Shown: positions 9,257-19,344, numbered from the stretch's first letter. The stretch: 64,000 bases of DNA from Symsagittifera roscoffensis (GCF_963678635.1 NC_087065.1:65997374-66061373), one strand, 5' to 3'. Translations and numbers: made by a program. Notes: generated by a model not told the origin, from the sequence alone.

Positions 9257-9374
9257 AACATTTGAAGGGTAAAATATCAGACAAGGAACTAGATTCGCTC
9301 AGAGCGGTGCTAAATTGGAACGCAGACGTTTTTTCGAAATATAAGGCCGACATAGGTTGCTGTAATTTGTATAA

Positions 9375-11150
9375 CACGAGATTGAGATAGAAGAGGGCTC
9401 GGTACCTCAAAGGGAAGGGGCGAGAAGAATGACCCCAAACAAGTCAGAAGCGTGTAGGAAGGAAATCGAGATGTTAATGGAGTACGACATGATCGAGCCG
9501 TCGAAGTCCCCGTGGGCTTGTGGCGTGGCCATGGCGAAAAAGAAAGGGGGACAACTCAGATTTTGTTGTGTTTTCCGTTATCTGAACGCAGTGACTATAA
9601 AGGACACATACCCGATTCCCCGCATCCATGAGAGCCTATCCAAGCTGGGAGACGCGAAGTTCTTCACGACGTTGGATTTGGGCTCTGCGTTCTGGCAAGT
9701 GCCACTCAGAAAGCAAGATCGAGAGAAAACAGGTTTTGCGTGCGAGCTGGGATTGTTCCAGTGGAAGAGGATGCCGTTCGGATTGTGCAACGCGACGGCC
9801 ACATTCCAGCGACTGATGGCCCAGGCACTCACGAGCGTCACTAAGAAATACGGGAATCTCATCATGTGTTATGTTGATGATGTCGTGATTGCAACACCAA
9901 CCTTAGAAGACCACATAGAGAGGTTGGAGGAGGTGTTTTCTTGCATGAAGCAGGCGGGTCTGAAATGTAAACCCTCTAAGTGTGAAATCCTCAGAGATTC
10001 CATAAAGTATCTGGGCCGCCTGGTGGACAAACATGGAGTGAGACCAGATCCTGAAGCGGTTGAAGCGGTGCTGACCTGGAAGGCGCCTAAGACAGATACC
10101 CAGCTGATGAGTTTTTTGAGATTCGCTAATTATTATCGAGAGTTCATCAAGGGGTATGCTGACAAAATATACCCCATGCAGCGGTTGATGAGAAACAAGG
10201 GCAAAAAGTTCACTTGGACTGATGAGGCACAAGTTTCATTTGAAAACATCAAACGTGAACTTTGCGAGGCACCGGTCCTCGGCATGCCAACAGAGAAGGG
10301 GATATTCGTGCTGGACACGGATGCATCAGTGGTTGCGATATCGGGCATACTTCACCAGGAGCAGGAGTGGAACGGGAGAACGGTTCTTCGTCCGATAGCC
10401 TACGGGAGTAAAGTCCTGAGTGATACTGAAATGAAGTACGGCGCACCAAAAGCGGAGATGTTTGCGGTGATCACTTTCGTGGAAAAATACAGAGCCTACT
10501 TGGGGAGTGCTCCCTTCAAGTTACGTGTGGATAATCGTGCCCTTGCCTGGCTGAAAACCTTTTCGATGGACCAAAGTTATATTGGTCGTTGGATCGTGCG
10601 CCTGGATGGATACCACATGATCATAGAGCATCGTACCCGTGACAAGCACCAGAACGCAGATAGCCTCAGTAAAAAGACAGAATTTTATGAGCGCCTCGAG
10701 GAGAAACAGGCTAACCAATCAGAAATCAAAGACGGGTTTTCATTTCTGGACAAGGAAACCTACGAAAAACTGCCACTTACTAGGTGGTTGGATAAGTCAG
10801 GGCATCCTATACCCGGACACCCTGACCTTCCAGTAGAAACGGCCGCGGAGATAAAGGTTTTAGCCAGAGGCGAGCCCGTTCCATTGGATCTGTTAGTACG
10901 ATCCAATTTGGTACAGCAAGAACTTACCAGGCTGGGTATAAACAGCATGGCCCTATTCAACGGGACGGTGAAAGTGGCGCCGGACGTGATGGGAAAGCTC
11001 CGTGACTTGTTGGACAGGGAAGTGGATAGGCATGATCGTGAGTGGATGGAGACCATGCAGCGGTTGACTGTCACCGGGAGAACAGAGAAGAGACCAGTGT
11101 CCACTCGCAGCCGAGGCGTTGAACGGGATTGCAGATCGATAGTCAACTAG
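9375..11150 (+). CDS. pol: Reverse transcriptase and RNase H of Ty3/Gypsy type
   Basis: Open from 9375, with the first ATG (9429) inside the RT N-terminus. Counting from that Met, RT blocks in order are PWACGVAMAKKKGG, the catalytic LDLGSAFWQVPL, MPFGLCNATATF and the active-site YVDD (Y148-D151), then the connection domain. RNase H starts at VLDTDASV (Asp296) and runs through RHQNADSLS-like text. Two family-conserved positions look altered (CVFRYLN where an Asp is usual, SFLRFANYYR where Gly is usual), fitting decay. TAG at 11148-11150 ends the frame, but the same frame stays open to 11462. The order RT-RNase H-integrase assigns the element to Ty3/Gypsy. Confidence 0.93.
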   Translation, partial: HEIEIEEGSVPQREGARRMTPNKSEACRKEIEMLMEYDMIEPSKSPWACGVAMAKKKGGQLRFCCVFRYLNAVTIKDTYPIPRIHESLSKLGDAKFFTTLDLGSAFWQVPLRKQDREKTGFACELGLFQWKRMPFGLCNATATFQRLMAQALTSVTKKYGNLIMCYVDDVVIATPTLEDHIERLEEVFSCMKQAGLKCKPSKCEILRDSIKYLGRLVDKHGVRPDPEAVEAVLTWKAPKTDTQLMSFLRFANYYREFIKGYADKIYPMQRLMRNKGKKFTWTDEAQVSFENIKRELCEAPVLGMPTEKGIFVLDTDASVVAISGILHQEQEWNGRTVLRPIAYGSKVLSDTEMKYGAPKAEMFAVITFVEKYRAYLGSAPFKLRVDNRALAWLKTFSMDQSYIGRWIVRLDGYHMIIEHRTRDKHQNADSLSKKTEFYERLEEKQANQSEIKDGFSFLDKETYEKLPLTRWLDKSGHPIPGHPDLPVETAAEIKVLARGEPVPLDLLVRSNLVQQELTRLGINSMALFNGTVKVAPDVMGKLRDLLDREVDRHDREWMETMQRLTVTGRTEKRPVSTRSRGVERDCRSIVN

Positions 11151-11494
11151 CTGGTGAGCTCGATGCCGAAGGACGTATTGTTGAGAACTTCCTTCACTGA
11201 ATATGGGACACTGAATCAGACCCAAGCCACTGAGGAAGTCAGGATCAAGTCGAAATCTAGCTTCGCGAGGAGAGTGCATTTCACGGATGCGAAAGAAGAA
11301 TACGAGCCGAGCCCAGATTGTTCGTCCGGGGACGAGACAATGTCCGGGGAGTCTGATACATTCGAGCCAGTCAAGGACGACTTGTCTGAGGAGTCAGACA
11401 CCTTTGAGCCCGTGCAGGACGACTTGTCCGGGAAGAGGTTGACGAGACCACCTAGGGGCTGAATTTTGTCCGGGAGTCGGGTTCAAAGCGACCA
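11151..11494 (+). CDS. Pol linker between RNase H and integrase, acidic repeats
   Basis: This continues the RT frame after the TAG and ends at TGA 11460-11462. It contains near-repeats SGESDTFEPVKDDLS and SEESDTFEPVQDDLS, and the DNA word TGTCCGGGGAGT (11341), with a second copy from 11509. The next frame (integrase) is open from 11456, so a frame change lies near 11460. I see no known domain. It looks like a disordered acidic spacer of the polyprotein. Confidence 0.5.
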
Positions 11495-14400
11495 ATGGAC
11501 AGAGTTTGGTCCGGGGAGTCGAGAAACATCTCAGACAACTTGGAATTTGATGTTGGGGAATCAGTCAACTCAAGTGTTGACTCGAGGCCCCAGTCCTGGG
11601 ACAACACATCTGAAACAACTTTTAATTCCGACATGTCAGAGATCGCAATCCACTCCTTATTGGTAGACTGGAAGCAGCACGGGCTGGACCGAGAAACGCA
11701 TCAGGATCAAGACAGGGACAGATACACCACAGATGAAGAGGGCACTGTGGTAGATAATTCCGCAGACGAGCTCGAGCTGATAGCAGTTTCGAAACGCCCA
11801 ACCAGATTGCTGCCACGTGGTACGGTCGTCCGTACCAATCTGGAACCATCTGTGCAGGAAGCGACGCCTTTGAAAAAGATATTGTGTGTCAAGTTGATGG
11901 ACGATGCTCATGCTCCGGAGGTAATGACTGGACAAATGAACGTGGTAAAGACGTATTTGAAAGCCAGGTACAGGCTGTCGGATCTCCTAAGGGCTCAACG
12001 AAATGATAGAATGACGAGCAGTCTGAAGAGATGGATCGAGAATGGAGCACCTGACAAGGGAGACTTGGAAGAAGATAGCTACAAGATCTTGAAGCAATTC
12101 TATCTGAAGAGAAGCGACTTGTTGTACCTGAACAAGGACGGAATCGTAGCCTACAAACGTAAAGAGGAGGACAAGGTCCTTTATAAATACAATTCAATAG
12201 TGTTACCACAGTTGTACCAGACCGAATTGCTCTTTCGCTCACATGATCAGATGGGCCATCAAGGCGTAGACAAAGTGTATAACAGGATACAGAAACGATT
12301 CGAATGGCCGGGATTGAAGAAGGCTTGTGAGAAGTGGATCGCCGCATGCCTGTCATGTCAGCAGGCGAAGGATCCCAGGAAACTAAGGTTCCCCCTACAG
12401 TCAATAGAGTCGTCAGGTTTCAACGAAGTGGTGCAAATTGATCATCAGAAAATCTGCATGACAGCAACGGGCTATAATCAGGTGCTGATAATGATCGACC
12501 ATTTTACAAAGTATGCGGAAGCAGCACCCTGCATGACAGCATCGGCGGAAGAAACATGCGATCATTTGATAAATGTGTGGATAGCGAGGCATGGCTGCCC
12601 CATCACGTTCCAATCGGACAATGGCAAAGCATTCGTGGGTGATCTCACGAAGGAGTTAATGAAAAGGTCGCAGGTATCGCAGGCCCACTCGACCACTTAT
12701 CACCCGCAAACGAATGGCCTAGTCGAGAGGCAAAATCGCACACTGGTATCCATGCTGAGAGTCTATTGCTCGCGTTACATGGATGACTGGGACAAGCACT
12801 TGTCGCAAGTGATGGGTGCTTACAACAGCACGGAGCATTCCACCACGGGAATAAGTCCGCACATGATGTTAACGGGTCATGAAAAAACGCCCCCGTTGAC
12901 GTTTTTCGACCCTGAATATGAGGGGAAGAGGACAGCACCGCAAACGTACGTGCGGGATGTTATTAGAAGACAGCAGGACCTCAATGACTTATGCAGGAGG
13001 AACACGCAACAGGCGCAAATTAGACAAAAAAGGAGGTTTGACAAAAGGACAGCCGATGCGAAAGCCTACTCAGTTGGCGACGACGTCTGGGTGTTCCAGG
13101 AAGTGGTTCCACCAAAAGGAACCAAAAAATTATTAAAGAAATGGCGTGGTCCATTTCAGATAACAGAGGTGCACCAAGGGGGTCGTTTTTATCGACTGAG
13201 CACTGGAAGAGCAGCTCATTACGAAAATATCAAACCACACAACGCCTCGTCAGAGGACTGGTGTATCCCAGCAGACATGCAAGAGGGAGACTATTTGATA
13301 GTGGATCCTGCTTGTGAAGTGAATGAAAGGGGTACTCGCGACAAAAACGACGGGAATGAGGTGGTGGACGATTGCGACCTATCACTGGATCTGGAGTTGA
13401 CCGAGCGAGTAGAGGTGGACGATGAAACTCTACCTTATGCCGAGGAAGACTGGGATTGCCCGGAACAAATCGAAATTGATAAAGGAATACAGCCTGACTT
13501 TCCTCTCACCATGGAAACACGCCAGAGCAAGAGAGGAAAAAACAAGAAGAAATACAATCCGTACAGCGAGGATTTCGTTGTAGACAGGATAGTTGTAAGT
13601 GATGTCATGGACTCGCTAGTGGGACTGGACGAAGTGGCGGTGCTCGACGAAATCGACTTGGTGAATGATATGGATCAGGATTGGATCGACGATCGATCAG
13701 AACCGGAAGTGGAGTTCGAACCAGAAGCGGAACAGACTCATGAGCAAGAACTAACGAACTTGCGCGTGCTCGAATGGCTCCATGGTCTGCCGACAGATCC
13801 AAAAGAGAAGATCCTGACGATTCAGGACGTCGATAAAGACGGCATCAAATACATCAGTCATGACAATACCGAGTCCAACTGGGTCGCCCCAGATGGTCCT
13901 CTACGTGTTCCACAATCCAACCTCGATCTCCTAGACTTTGGGCGATCGACGGGGACGTCGATGGATATTTTTGTCCGGGGAGTGGGGGTAGGACTCACCC
14001 ACACCGAAAATCTGATAATAAAAAAATTGAAATCGGCAAGAGAGACCGGAGAACTAGAGACAGAGGGCGAAAATACTAAAAAACCACCTTTTGGACGAAT
14101 CTTTGAATCGTATTTTGATCTACCGAACCATTATTCAAACAATATCGTCATAACGGACAGCGATTTCATACTCACGGAACGCACGTGCGCTATAGCGATA
14201 ACCGCGGACGTAAGCTTCAAAACAGCACTGGCGGCTGATTTCAAAAGAGAGTATAAGAACATCGAATTTTTATGGAAACAGAGGCCTGGTGTGGGAGGGA
14301 TGATAGCGCTGCCCCCTGTTGCATCACAGATACCAGGGAAATATTTGTGTTTCCTGGTTACCAAGGCCATTGATAGGCAACATGTAGATCCAAAGAGCTT

Positions 14401-14512
14401 GGTATTGGCCTTGACTCGACTAAGGGATTTTTTGGTTGAAAGAGGAGTGACCTCTCTCTCTCGTTACCAGTATATGATCCTAAAAGGGGAAAGCTACATC
14501 CGAGAAAGTTGA
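11495..14512 (+). CDS. pol: Integrase with GPF/Y module and C-terminal macro-domain-like tail
   Basis: Numbering is from the ATG at 11495; the frame is open from 11456. A zinc-binding HHCC domain has H250-X4-H255-X29-C285-X2-C288. The catalytic core has D316 (VVQIDHQ), D375 (FQSDNGKAF) and E411 (GLVERQN), with exactly 35 residues between the last two. A GPF/Y module follows (KKWRGPFQITEVHQGG, about residue 550). After about 250 acidic residues, residues 868-1000 resemble a macro domain of the TARG1 type: FDLPNH..., TCAIAITADVSF, ALAADFKREY, GGMIALPPVAS, GKYLCFLVTKAID, ALTRLRDFLVERGVTSLS. The Gly-rich loop usual in active macro domains is not conserved. Such a tail is not part of standard Ty3/Gypsy integrases. 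Confidence 0.88.
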   Translation: MDRVWSGESRNISDNLEFDVGESVNSSVDSRPQSWDNTSETTFNSDMSEIAIHSLLVDWKQHGLDRETHQDQDRDRYTTDEEGTVVDNSADELELIAVSKRPTRLLPRGTVVRTNLEPSVQEATPLKKILCVKLMDDAHAPEVMTGQMNVVKTYLKARYRLSDLLRAQRNDRMTSSLKRWIENGAPDKGDLEEDSYKILKQFYLKRSDLLYLNKDGIVAYKRKEEDKVLYKYNSIVLPQLYQTELLFRSHDQMGHQGVDKVYNRIQKRFEWPGLKKACEKWIAACLSCQQAKDPRKLRFPLQSIESSGFNEVVQIDHQKICMTATGYNQVLIMIDHFTKYAEAAPCMTASAEETCDHLINVWIARHGCPITFQSDNGKAFVGDLTKELMKRSQVSQAHSTTYHPQTNGLVERQNRTLVSMLRVYCSRYMDDWDKHLSQVMGAYNSTEHSTTGISPHMMLTGHEKTPPLTFFDPEYEGKRTAPQTYVRDVIRRQQDLNDLCRRNTQQAQIRQKRRFDKRTADAKAYSVGDDVWVFQEVVPPKGTKKLLKKWRGPFQITEVHQGGRFYRLSTGRAAHYENIKPHNASSEDWCIPADMQEGDYLIVDPACEVNERGTRDKNDGNEVVDDCDLSLDLELTERVEVDDETLPYAEEDWDCPEQIEIDKGIQPDFPLTMETRQSKRGKNKKKYNPYSEDFVVDRIVVSDVMDSLVGLDEVAVLDEIDLVNDMDQDWIDDRSEPEVEFEPEAEQTHEQELTNLRVLEWLHGLPTDPKEKILTIQDVDKDGIKYISHDNTESNWVAPDGPLRVPQSNLDLLDFGRSTGTSMDIFVRGVGVGLTHTENLIIKKLKSARETGELETEGENTKKPPFGRIFESYFDLPNHYSNNIVITDSDFILTERTCAIAITADVSFKTALAADFKREYKNIEFLWKQRPGVGGMIALPPVASQIPGKYLCFLVTKAIDRQHVDPKSLVLALTRLRDFLVERGVTSLSRYQYMILKGESYIRES

Positions 14513-15066
14513 ACGCACTTGTACATGTGATATTTTCAGAGACTGACATAGAGGTTTACTTACATAAAAAATACTATCTGAGCATATGCTAGGAATTGCG
14601 TTGGGCGATAAGTGATTTTTATTAAGTTACTCGATAAGAATTAGTGTCAGGTTTTAGATTAGGTTAGGTTTTAGGTACAATATTAGGGATTAAGTTTTTA
14701 TGTGATAATATAGGTGTGTGATGTTTATGTGTTTATGTGTTATGTTATTGTTATGATATGTTTTATGTTTTGTGTCATAAAAGACCTGGAGTACTCCAGG
14801 TCATCAAGGTGACAGCGCTCATTCGTGCTACCCTGACAAAGATACAGGTGGACGATCCACATTGGTGCTATATTTTTAAATCAGAATTGAGAAGAGAATT
14901 TCAATGGAGAGTTTTAAAGAGTTGAATGATGTTGTATCCAAAAAGGATGGTTTTAAGTCGCGACTTGTTTTTTAGGTCTTGATTGATCAGAAATTGTTTA
15001 TTGAATTCATTGAATCAAACGAGACAGGAAGAAACTACACGACAGCAAGAATCAACACGATAAGAA
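14513..15066 (+). other. Gap between pol and the accessory cassette, with a candidate splice acceptor
   Basis: No gene is visible in these 554 bases, which are AT-rich. A pyrimidine run ending in TAG (CGACTTGTTTTTTAG, 14961-14975) stands 92 bases before the accessory ATG. It resembles a 3' splice site of the kind that supplies spliced mRNA to downstream genes of retroviruses and env-bearing retrotransposons. Use of the site is inference. Confidence 0.45.
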
Positions 15067-18000
15067 ATGGGTGACACGAATGAACTTATGGAATTCCTCT
15101 CAGCGAGTCTAGGAGCGACTCTAGACGAGATCTATCAGCGGCTGATCGATTGTGATTTTACACGAGAAGACCCGGGGCTGGCGATGTTTGTGGTCGCGCT
15201 CCTCAATGCATTAGGACGAGAGGGTCGAGGGAATCGCCCTACGGAAGTCGTGTTGATGTTGGCCTTCGTTGAGTCCGGGACCGCCGAGAGAGGTCGAAAC
15301 CGACTGATGAGATGGCGACGTGGAGAAATGTCTGGCCACGACCTGGATCGTGAGCCAGGACTAGGTGAGCAGAGGGACCACCGGCTAGGTGAGATGCCCT
15401 TACCCGTCCAACCTGCGCAGCCACTCATCGGAGCGAAGAGACAACGTGATGGGCCAGGCCCGTCACATTCGGTCGACTCTCCAACAGCTGCTCCTCCTCC
15501 GAAGAGGGTGAGGGTGAGTGAAATAGAGATCCAGACGTCGGAGACAATTGAGACGCTGGAGAAGAAGGAGAGAGATCAGAGCGAGCTGTGTGCCAAACTC
15601 CAGGAGTATAGGGCGATAGCTCGAGATAGAGACGAATGGAAGAAGAAATATGAAGATCTGCAGGTGGCCTACAAGGAGGATGAAATAAAGCACCTGAAGG
15701 AGCTGTATATGGCGAAGGTGAGCCGAGTGTCACAGGAAGTTCTGGCGACAATGAAATCCTCGGAGGGATCCAGCGACACATGCCCCAGCACAAGAGTACA
15801 GGGGCTGTGTGCATCGAGAGGGCCCGAGGCTTTGGATTTGCGTGCATCGAGAGGGCCCGAGGCTCCTCAGCAGACACGACCGTCTGCTTCCAGTCAAAGG
15901 ACCCCTCCGATACCGGACCCTTCTGACACCTACCTCGCTCCTCAGTTCCAAGAATTGTTCAACCAAGTGGCCAGAGCAACAATGGATGAGATCAACCGAA
16001 CCACTGGACGGACATTGGGTAGGATCGTTCCTTCCCAACGTCGTGATCATTCATCTAATAGCTCGGAGCGAGCACCCCACACGGTAGTGTCCTCGGGGAC
16101 TGCGCATGGCAGAACCTATCAAAAGTCCCGCGTGGTAGACACTAGGAAGAATCTGATGACACGTCACCAGTTCACGCAAGTAGCTGCGGAACATCCTCGA
16201 GCCTGCCTGAATGACATGAGCTGGAACCCCGCTACGAGCGACCAGGTAATTCCCCCAGGGAGTCGCCACTTGATCATAGGAGACAGTTTGGTGAGGGATC
16301 TGAATGAGATCTTCGTCTATGGTCAGACTACCACTCTGTCCTTTGGAGGAGCCTCAGTGGCTCAGGTCATCAAGATGATGGAATTCCAGAGCGAGGATCA
16401 CCTGGATACGCTGGTGATAATGCTGGGAACCAACGACGTCTCGAGAGCCCCAGTGACTCCGGAGAGCAAGTGGGAGCCTCTGCTGGTATGCCTCCTGAAT
16501 GAACTGAAGGAGAAGTACAGGCCCAGGTTTGTGGTGCTGTGCACGATACCACAAAACCTGCTGGTGGGCACCACAGTGGCAGATTTCATGAATGGCAACG
16601 TGACACGGTGGAACGAAATGATCCGTAATCTGTTGAGAAACAACCCTGGCGAGTTGCGACTTCTGGATCTCGAAAACACGTTGCGCATGATTGATCACAT
16701 CGCGCTTACCAGAGATGGAATACATTTCAACATCCAACGAGGGAGACACTGGGTAAATGATGTATTCCAGACGCAGTTGAGGGAAGTGGAGCAGGAGTCG
16801 AGGGCGACCAGTTCTCTGGCTCGGACCAGCTCGACCGGAGGAAGTAGAATAAGGGCAAGCGTGCCCGAATCCCTCGTCAACCGCCTAGGGCCCTTGGCAA
16901 TGGAGACGGCTGCAGCCACACCCATCACCCCGAGCTCAAACGTAAGAGAGAGGCTAGGGACTGCTCCTCCTCCCAGAACGCAACCGCTTGAAAGCCGAAT
17001 CGGGATATCAGTGGTTCAGAACAGGAATAACTCCCAGACCGTGTCTAGGAGGAACGATCCGCCCGCCACGGCAAACCCTGCTTCAGCAGCAGGACCGTCT
17101 ACGAGCGCCGTGCCAGCGGAGGGAGTTGAACCAGGCAGCCTGCTGCTTTGGAACCAATCAGACCCGAGTCATTGGGGACAGTATATGACGGACATGTCCG
17201 CGAAGTTGAACATGAATACCCTGACGTGTCGGGAGGACGCAATGAAAATGATTCGCGGAGAAATTCCCACAGTGTCGCGACTATATCGGATACCGGGCGT
17301 GGATTGGCTGCTAGCAGAGCAGGAGCAGTTCAGTTCCACGACTACGCTCCGGCACGCAGACTTGAATGTGTTGCCTCAGGACAATACCTTTGGACCTTTG
17401 AATACCCGGTCTCTTACGGACGTCCGACAGAGAGCCCGGGAACTGACGCCACCTGCTCGCAAGGGCAAGTTTCAGGCAGAGAACAAGCCCAATAACAAGC
17501 ATCACAAGATGTACAGGCAGTTTGCTAAACCACCCGGTCAGACGCCTGGCGAGTATTCAAGGGACTACCCCCGAACGACCACGGTGGATGGAGATGACAG
17601 GAGATATGGGAAACTGGAGGCCCCAATAGGCGACGGCCTGTTCGCAGCTTACGATCCCTTAGAGATGAAAGCTGCAAAGTATCTGATCGTGGCCAGTTCC
17701 GATTATCTATATACGCCCCGTTCTCTCTTTTGGCCCGACGTGATTTTCTTGACGGCGCCTAAATTGGACTGGGGACAGGCAATAGGCATGATGATAAGTG
17801 TACGAAGGGTGGTCAGCATGGAGCCGCAGGTGATAGTGGTTGCAGGCTCAAATGATCATCTGCAAAGCAGGGGATTGTTGTCACGTCTGACGGATGGGTC
17901 GATCCCGAGCAACGAGGTCATAGGGGAGGCGATAATGACATTGCTCTCGGCGATGGCTGAGGTAGAAGCAGCAGCAAAACAACGTTTCACCCAAAATGTG

Positions 18001-19344
18001 GTGAAGGTGGTCTTTGTGTTGTCACCAGGGTACGCTGCATTGCCAAAACCCCTTCAATTTGTGTACACAATGGTCACAACGATAGCAGAGGGGAGGTTCA
18101 ACGTGATAATTCCTGCCCCGAACAGAGTAGTAGACCCAGACAATTACTACCCGTCCCGATCTGAGCTTCCCGCCGTTTGGGCTGACATTTCCAATGCCAT
18201 ACAGGGGCTCAAAGATTGTAGCACAACTCGGTTGGTGCTAGATGAGGTTCTGGGGTTGGAGCTGTCCAACTTTACGAGATTGCTGAAGTTAAGACCAGGG
18301 GTGGATGACGATCATCTGTTAGTACAACAGGTGGCTGATGATCTCTGGTTCAGACAAATGGATCATGCCGAGAATGAGCAGGGCAGGACAGTCAGGAAGA
18401 ACATGACATCAGCGGAAGAAGATCTCATGGCATTGGCTTTGCGCACGAAGCCGCACAATAACGTATGGTTGTACTTGTCACCAAGGCTGTGCACCTTGGG
18501 TGAGGATGCGTTCGAGCATGCGCCGGCAGTGATAAAAGAGATACCCGTGTATCTGAAAAACTTGTTTGATGCCCGGGAGTTAGCTGGGGGCATGATGTTG
18601 AAATTGATGCAGGACGTAAACACGATGTCGCTGGACAAGTTCCAAGCTGACGTGCTAGCCACGAGGGCACAGTACGAACGATCGGATGCCATCTTGCGTG
18701 GAATGGGAGTAGGATGGACGCCATCCTTCCTGTCGACGTGCTATCCTAGGGCATCCCGGAACCTGATCGCGAGTTTTGTCAAGGACATCAGGAAGTTGTC
18801 GATTGGCCTGGTATTAGCCCTATACGTGACATTTGGTCATGAAAATTTCGTGAAGGGACCGGCGAATCTCTTCACCCAAGCGTTGGCAGATTTGAGATTG
18901 GATGGACTCCTGACTCTGATTGCCATGACCTACGGTCGACTGGGTGATTTGCTTGTGCTGTTGCGTTACCCTGAACAACTTCAGGGACCAAGTCGTGAGT
19001 TCAATGCACAGTTGGAAACCGCCTCGCTCAGGAAGATGAAAGACTGGAGGACTCTCCTGCTCCAATATCTCTTGCAACAGAACAGAAGCGTCACGGGAGA
19101 AGATAAGGTGGCGACGGATGCGGGTGAATGTAAGCAGTATTGTGGCATGCCCTTGATGGCAGACTTGGCTGTCATGATGCGGATCGACCCGTTGGCTCTG
19201 ATTCACGGACTGCGGGAATTCGTCACGGTGGTTCATGGACCGGTGATGTCTTTCGCGTTCCCGGACGTGCAAGTCAAGGCATACAGGTTCCGTGCTGAAT
19301 TGGGTAGAGCAGAGGGAGCTGAGAGGGCTGGCCAGCGACGATAG
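15067..19344 (+). CDS. Accessory protein, part 1: SGNH hydrolase domain plus a second SGNH-like segment
   Basis: 1,425 codons from an ATG in good context (AAGAAATGG). The N-terminal 140 residues are unassigned. Next come a Pro-rich linker, a coiled coil (about 155-225), and a duplicated peptide ASRGPEA (residues about 249-267, 33-bp DNA repeat). Residues about 395-570 are an SGNH (GDSL-type) hydrolase: block I IIGDSLVRD with Ser407, block II SFGGAS, block III LGTNDV with Asn456, block V RDGIHFN with Asp550 and His553. All catalytic positions are present. Residues about 870-1090 repeat the layout in weaker form (VASSDY 875-880, GSND with Asn929, VDDDH ending His1083). The rest is unassigned. 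Esterase-like ORFs are known from CR1 LINEs and some bdelloid-rotifer LTR elements. The substrate is unknown. No signal peptide or membrane segment is seen. Reading continues in the next frame near 19292. Confidence 0.85.
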   Translation: MGDTNELMEFLSASLGATLDEIYQRLIDCDFTREDPGLAMFVVALLNALGREGRGNRPTEVVLMLAFVESGTAERGRNRLMRWRRGEMSGHDLDREPGLGEQRDHRLGEMPLPVQPAQPLIGAKRQRDGPGPSHSVDSPTAAPPPKRVRVSEIEIQTSETIETLEKKERDQSELCAKLQEYRAIARDRDEWKKKYEDLQVAYKEDEIKHLKELYMAKVSRVSQEVLATMKSSEGSSDTCPSTRVQGLCASRGPEALDLRASRGPEAPQQTRPSASSQRTPPIPDPSDTYLAPQFQELFNQVARATMDEINRTTGRTLGRIVPSQRRDHSSNSSERAPHTVVSSGTAHGRTYQKSRVVDTRKNLMTRHQFTQVAAEHPRACLNDMSWNPATSDQVIPPGSRHLIIGDSLVRDLNEIFVYGQTTTLSFGGASVAQVIKMMEFQSEDHLDTLVIMLGTNDVSRAPVTPESKWEPLLVCLLNELKEKYRPRFVVLCTIPQNLLVGTTVADFMNGNVTRWNEMIRNLLRNNPGELRLLDLENTLRMIDHIALTRDGIHFNIQRGRHWVNDVFQTQLREVEQESRATSSLARTSSTGGSRIRASVPESLVNRLGPLAMETAAATPITPSSNVRERLGTAPPPRTQPLESRIGISVVQNRNNSQTVSRRNDPPATANPASAAGPSTSAVPAEGVEPGSLLLWNQSDPSHWGQYMTDMSAKLNMNTLTCREDAMKMIRGEIPTVSRLYRIPGVDWLLAEQEQFSSTTTLRHADLNVLPQDNTFGPLNTRSLTDVRQRARELTPPARKGKFQAENKPNNKHHKMYRQFAKPPGQTPGEYSRDYPRTTTVDGDDRRYGKLEAPIGDGLFAAYDPLEMKAAKYLIVASSDYLYTPRSLFWPDVIFLTAPKLDWGQAIGMMISVRRVVSMEPQVIVVAGSNDHLQSRGLLSRLTDGSIPSNEVIGEAIMTLLSAMAEVEAAAKQRFTQNVVKVVFVLSPGYAALPKPLQFVYTMVTTIAEGRFNVIIPAPNRVVDPDNYYPSRSELPAVWADISNAIQGLKDCSTTRLVLDEVLGLELSNFTRLLKLRPGVDDDHLLVQQVADDLWFRQMDHAENEQGRTVRKNMTSAEEDLMALALRTKPHNNVWLYLSPRLCTLGEDAFEHAPAVIKEIPVYLKNLFDARELAGGMMLKLMQDVNTMSLDKFQADVLATRAQYERSDAILRGMGVGWTPSFLSTCYPRASRNLIASFVKDIRKLSIGLVLALYVTFGHENFVKGPANLFTQALADLRLDGLLTLIAMTYGRLGDLLVLLRYPEQLQGPSREFNAQLETASLRKMKDWRTLLLQYLLQQNRSVTGEDKVATDAGECKQYCGMPLMADLAVMMRIDPLALIHGLREFVTVVHGPVMSFAFPDVQVKAYRFRAELGRAEGAERAGQRR

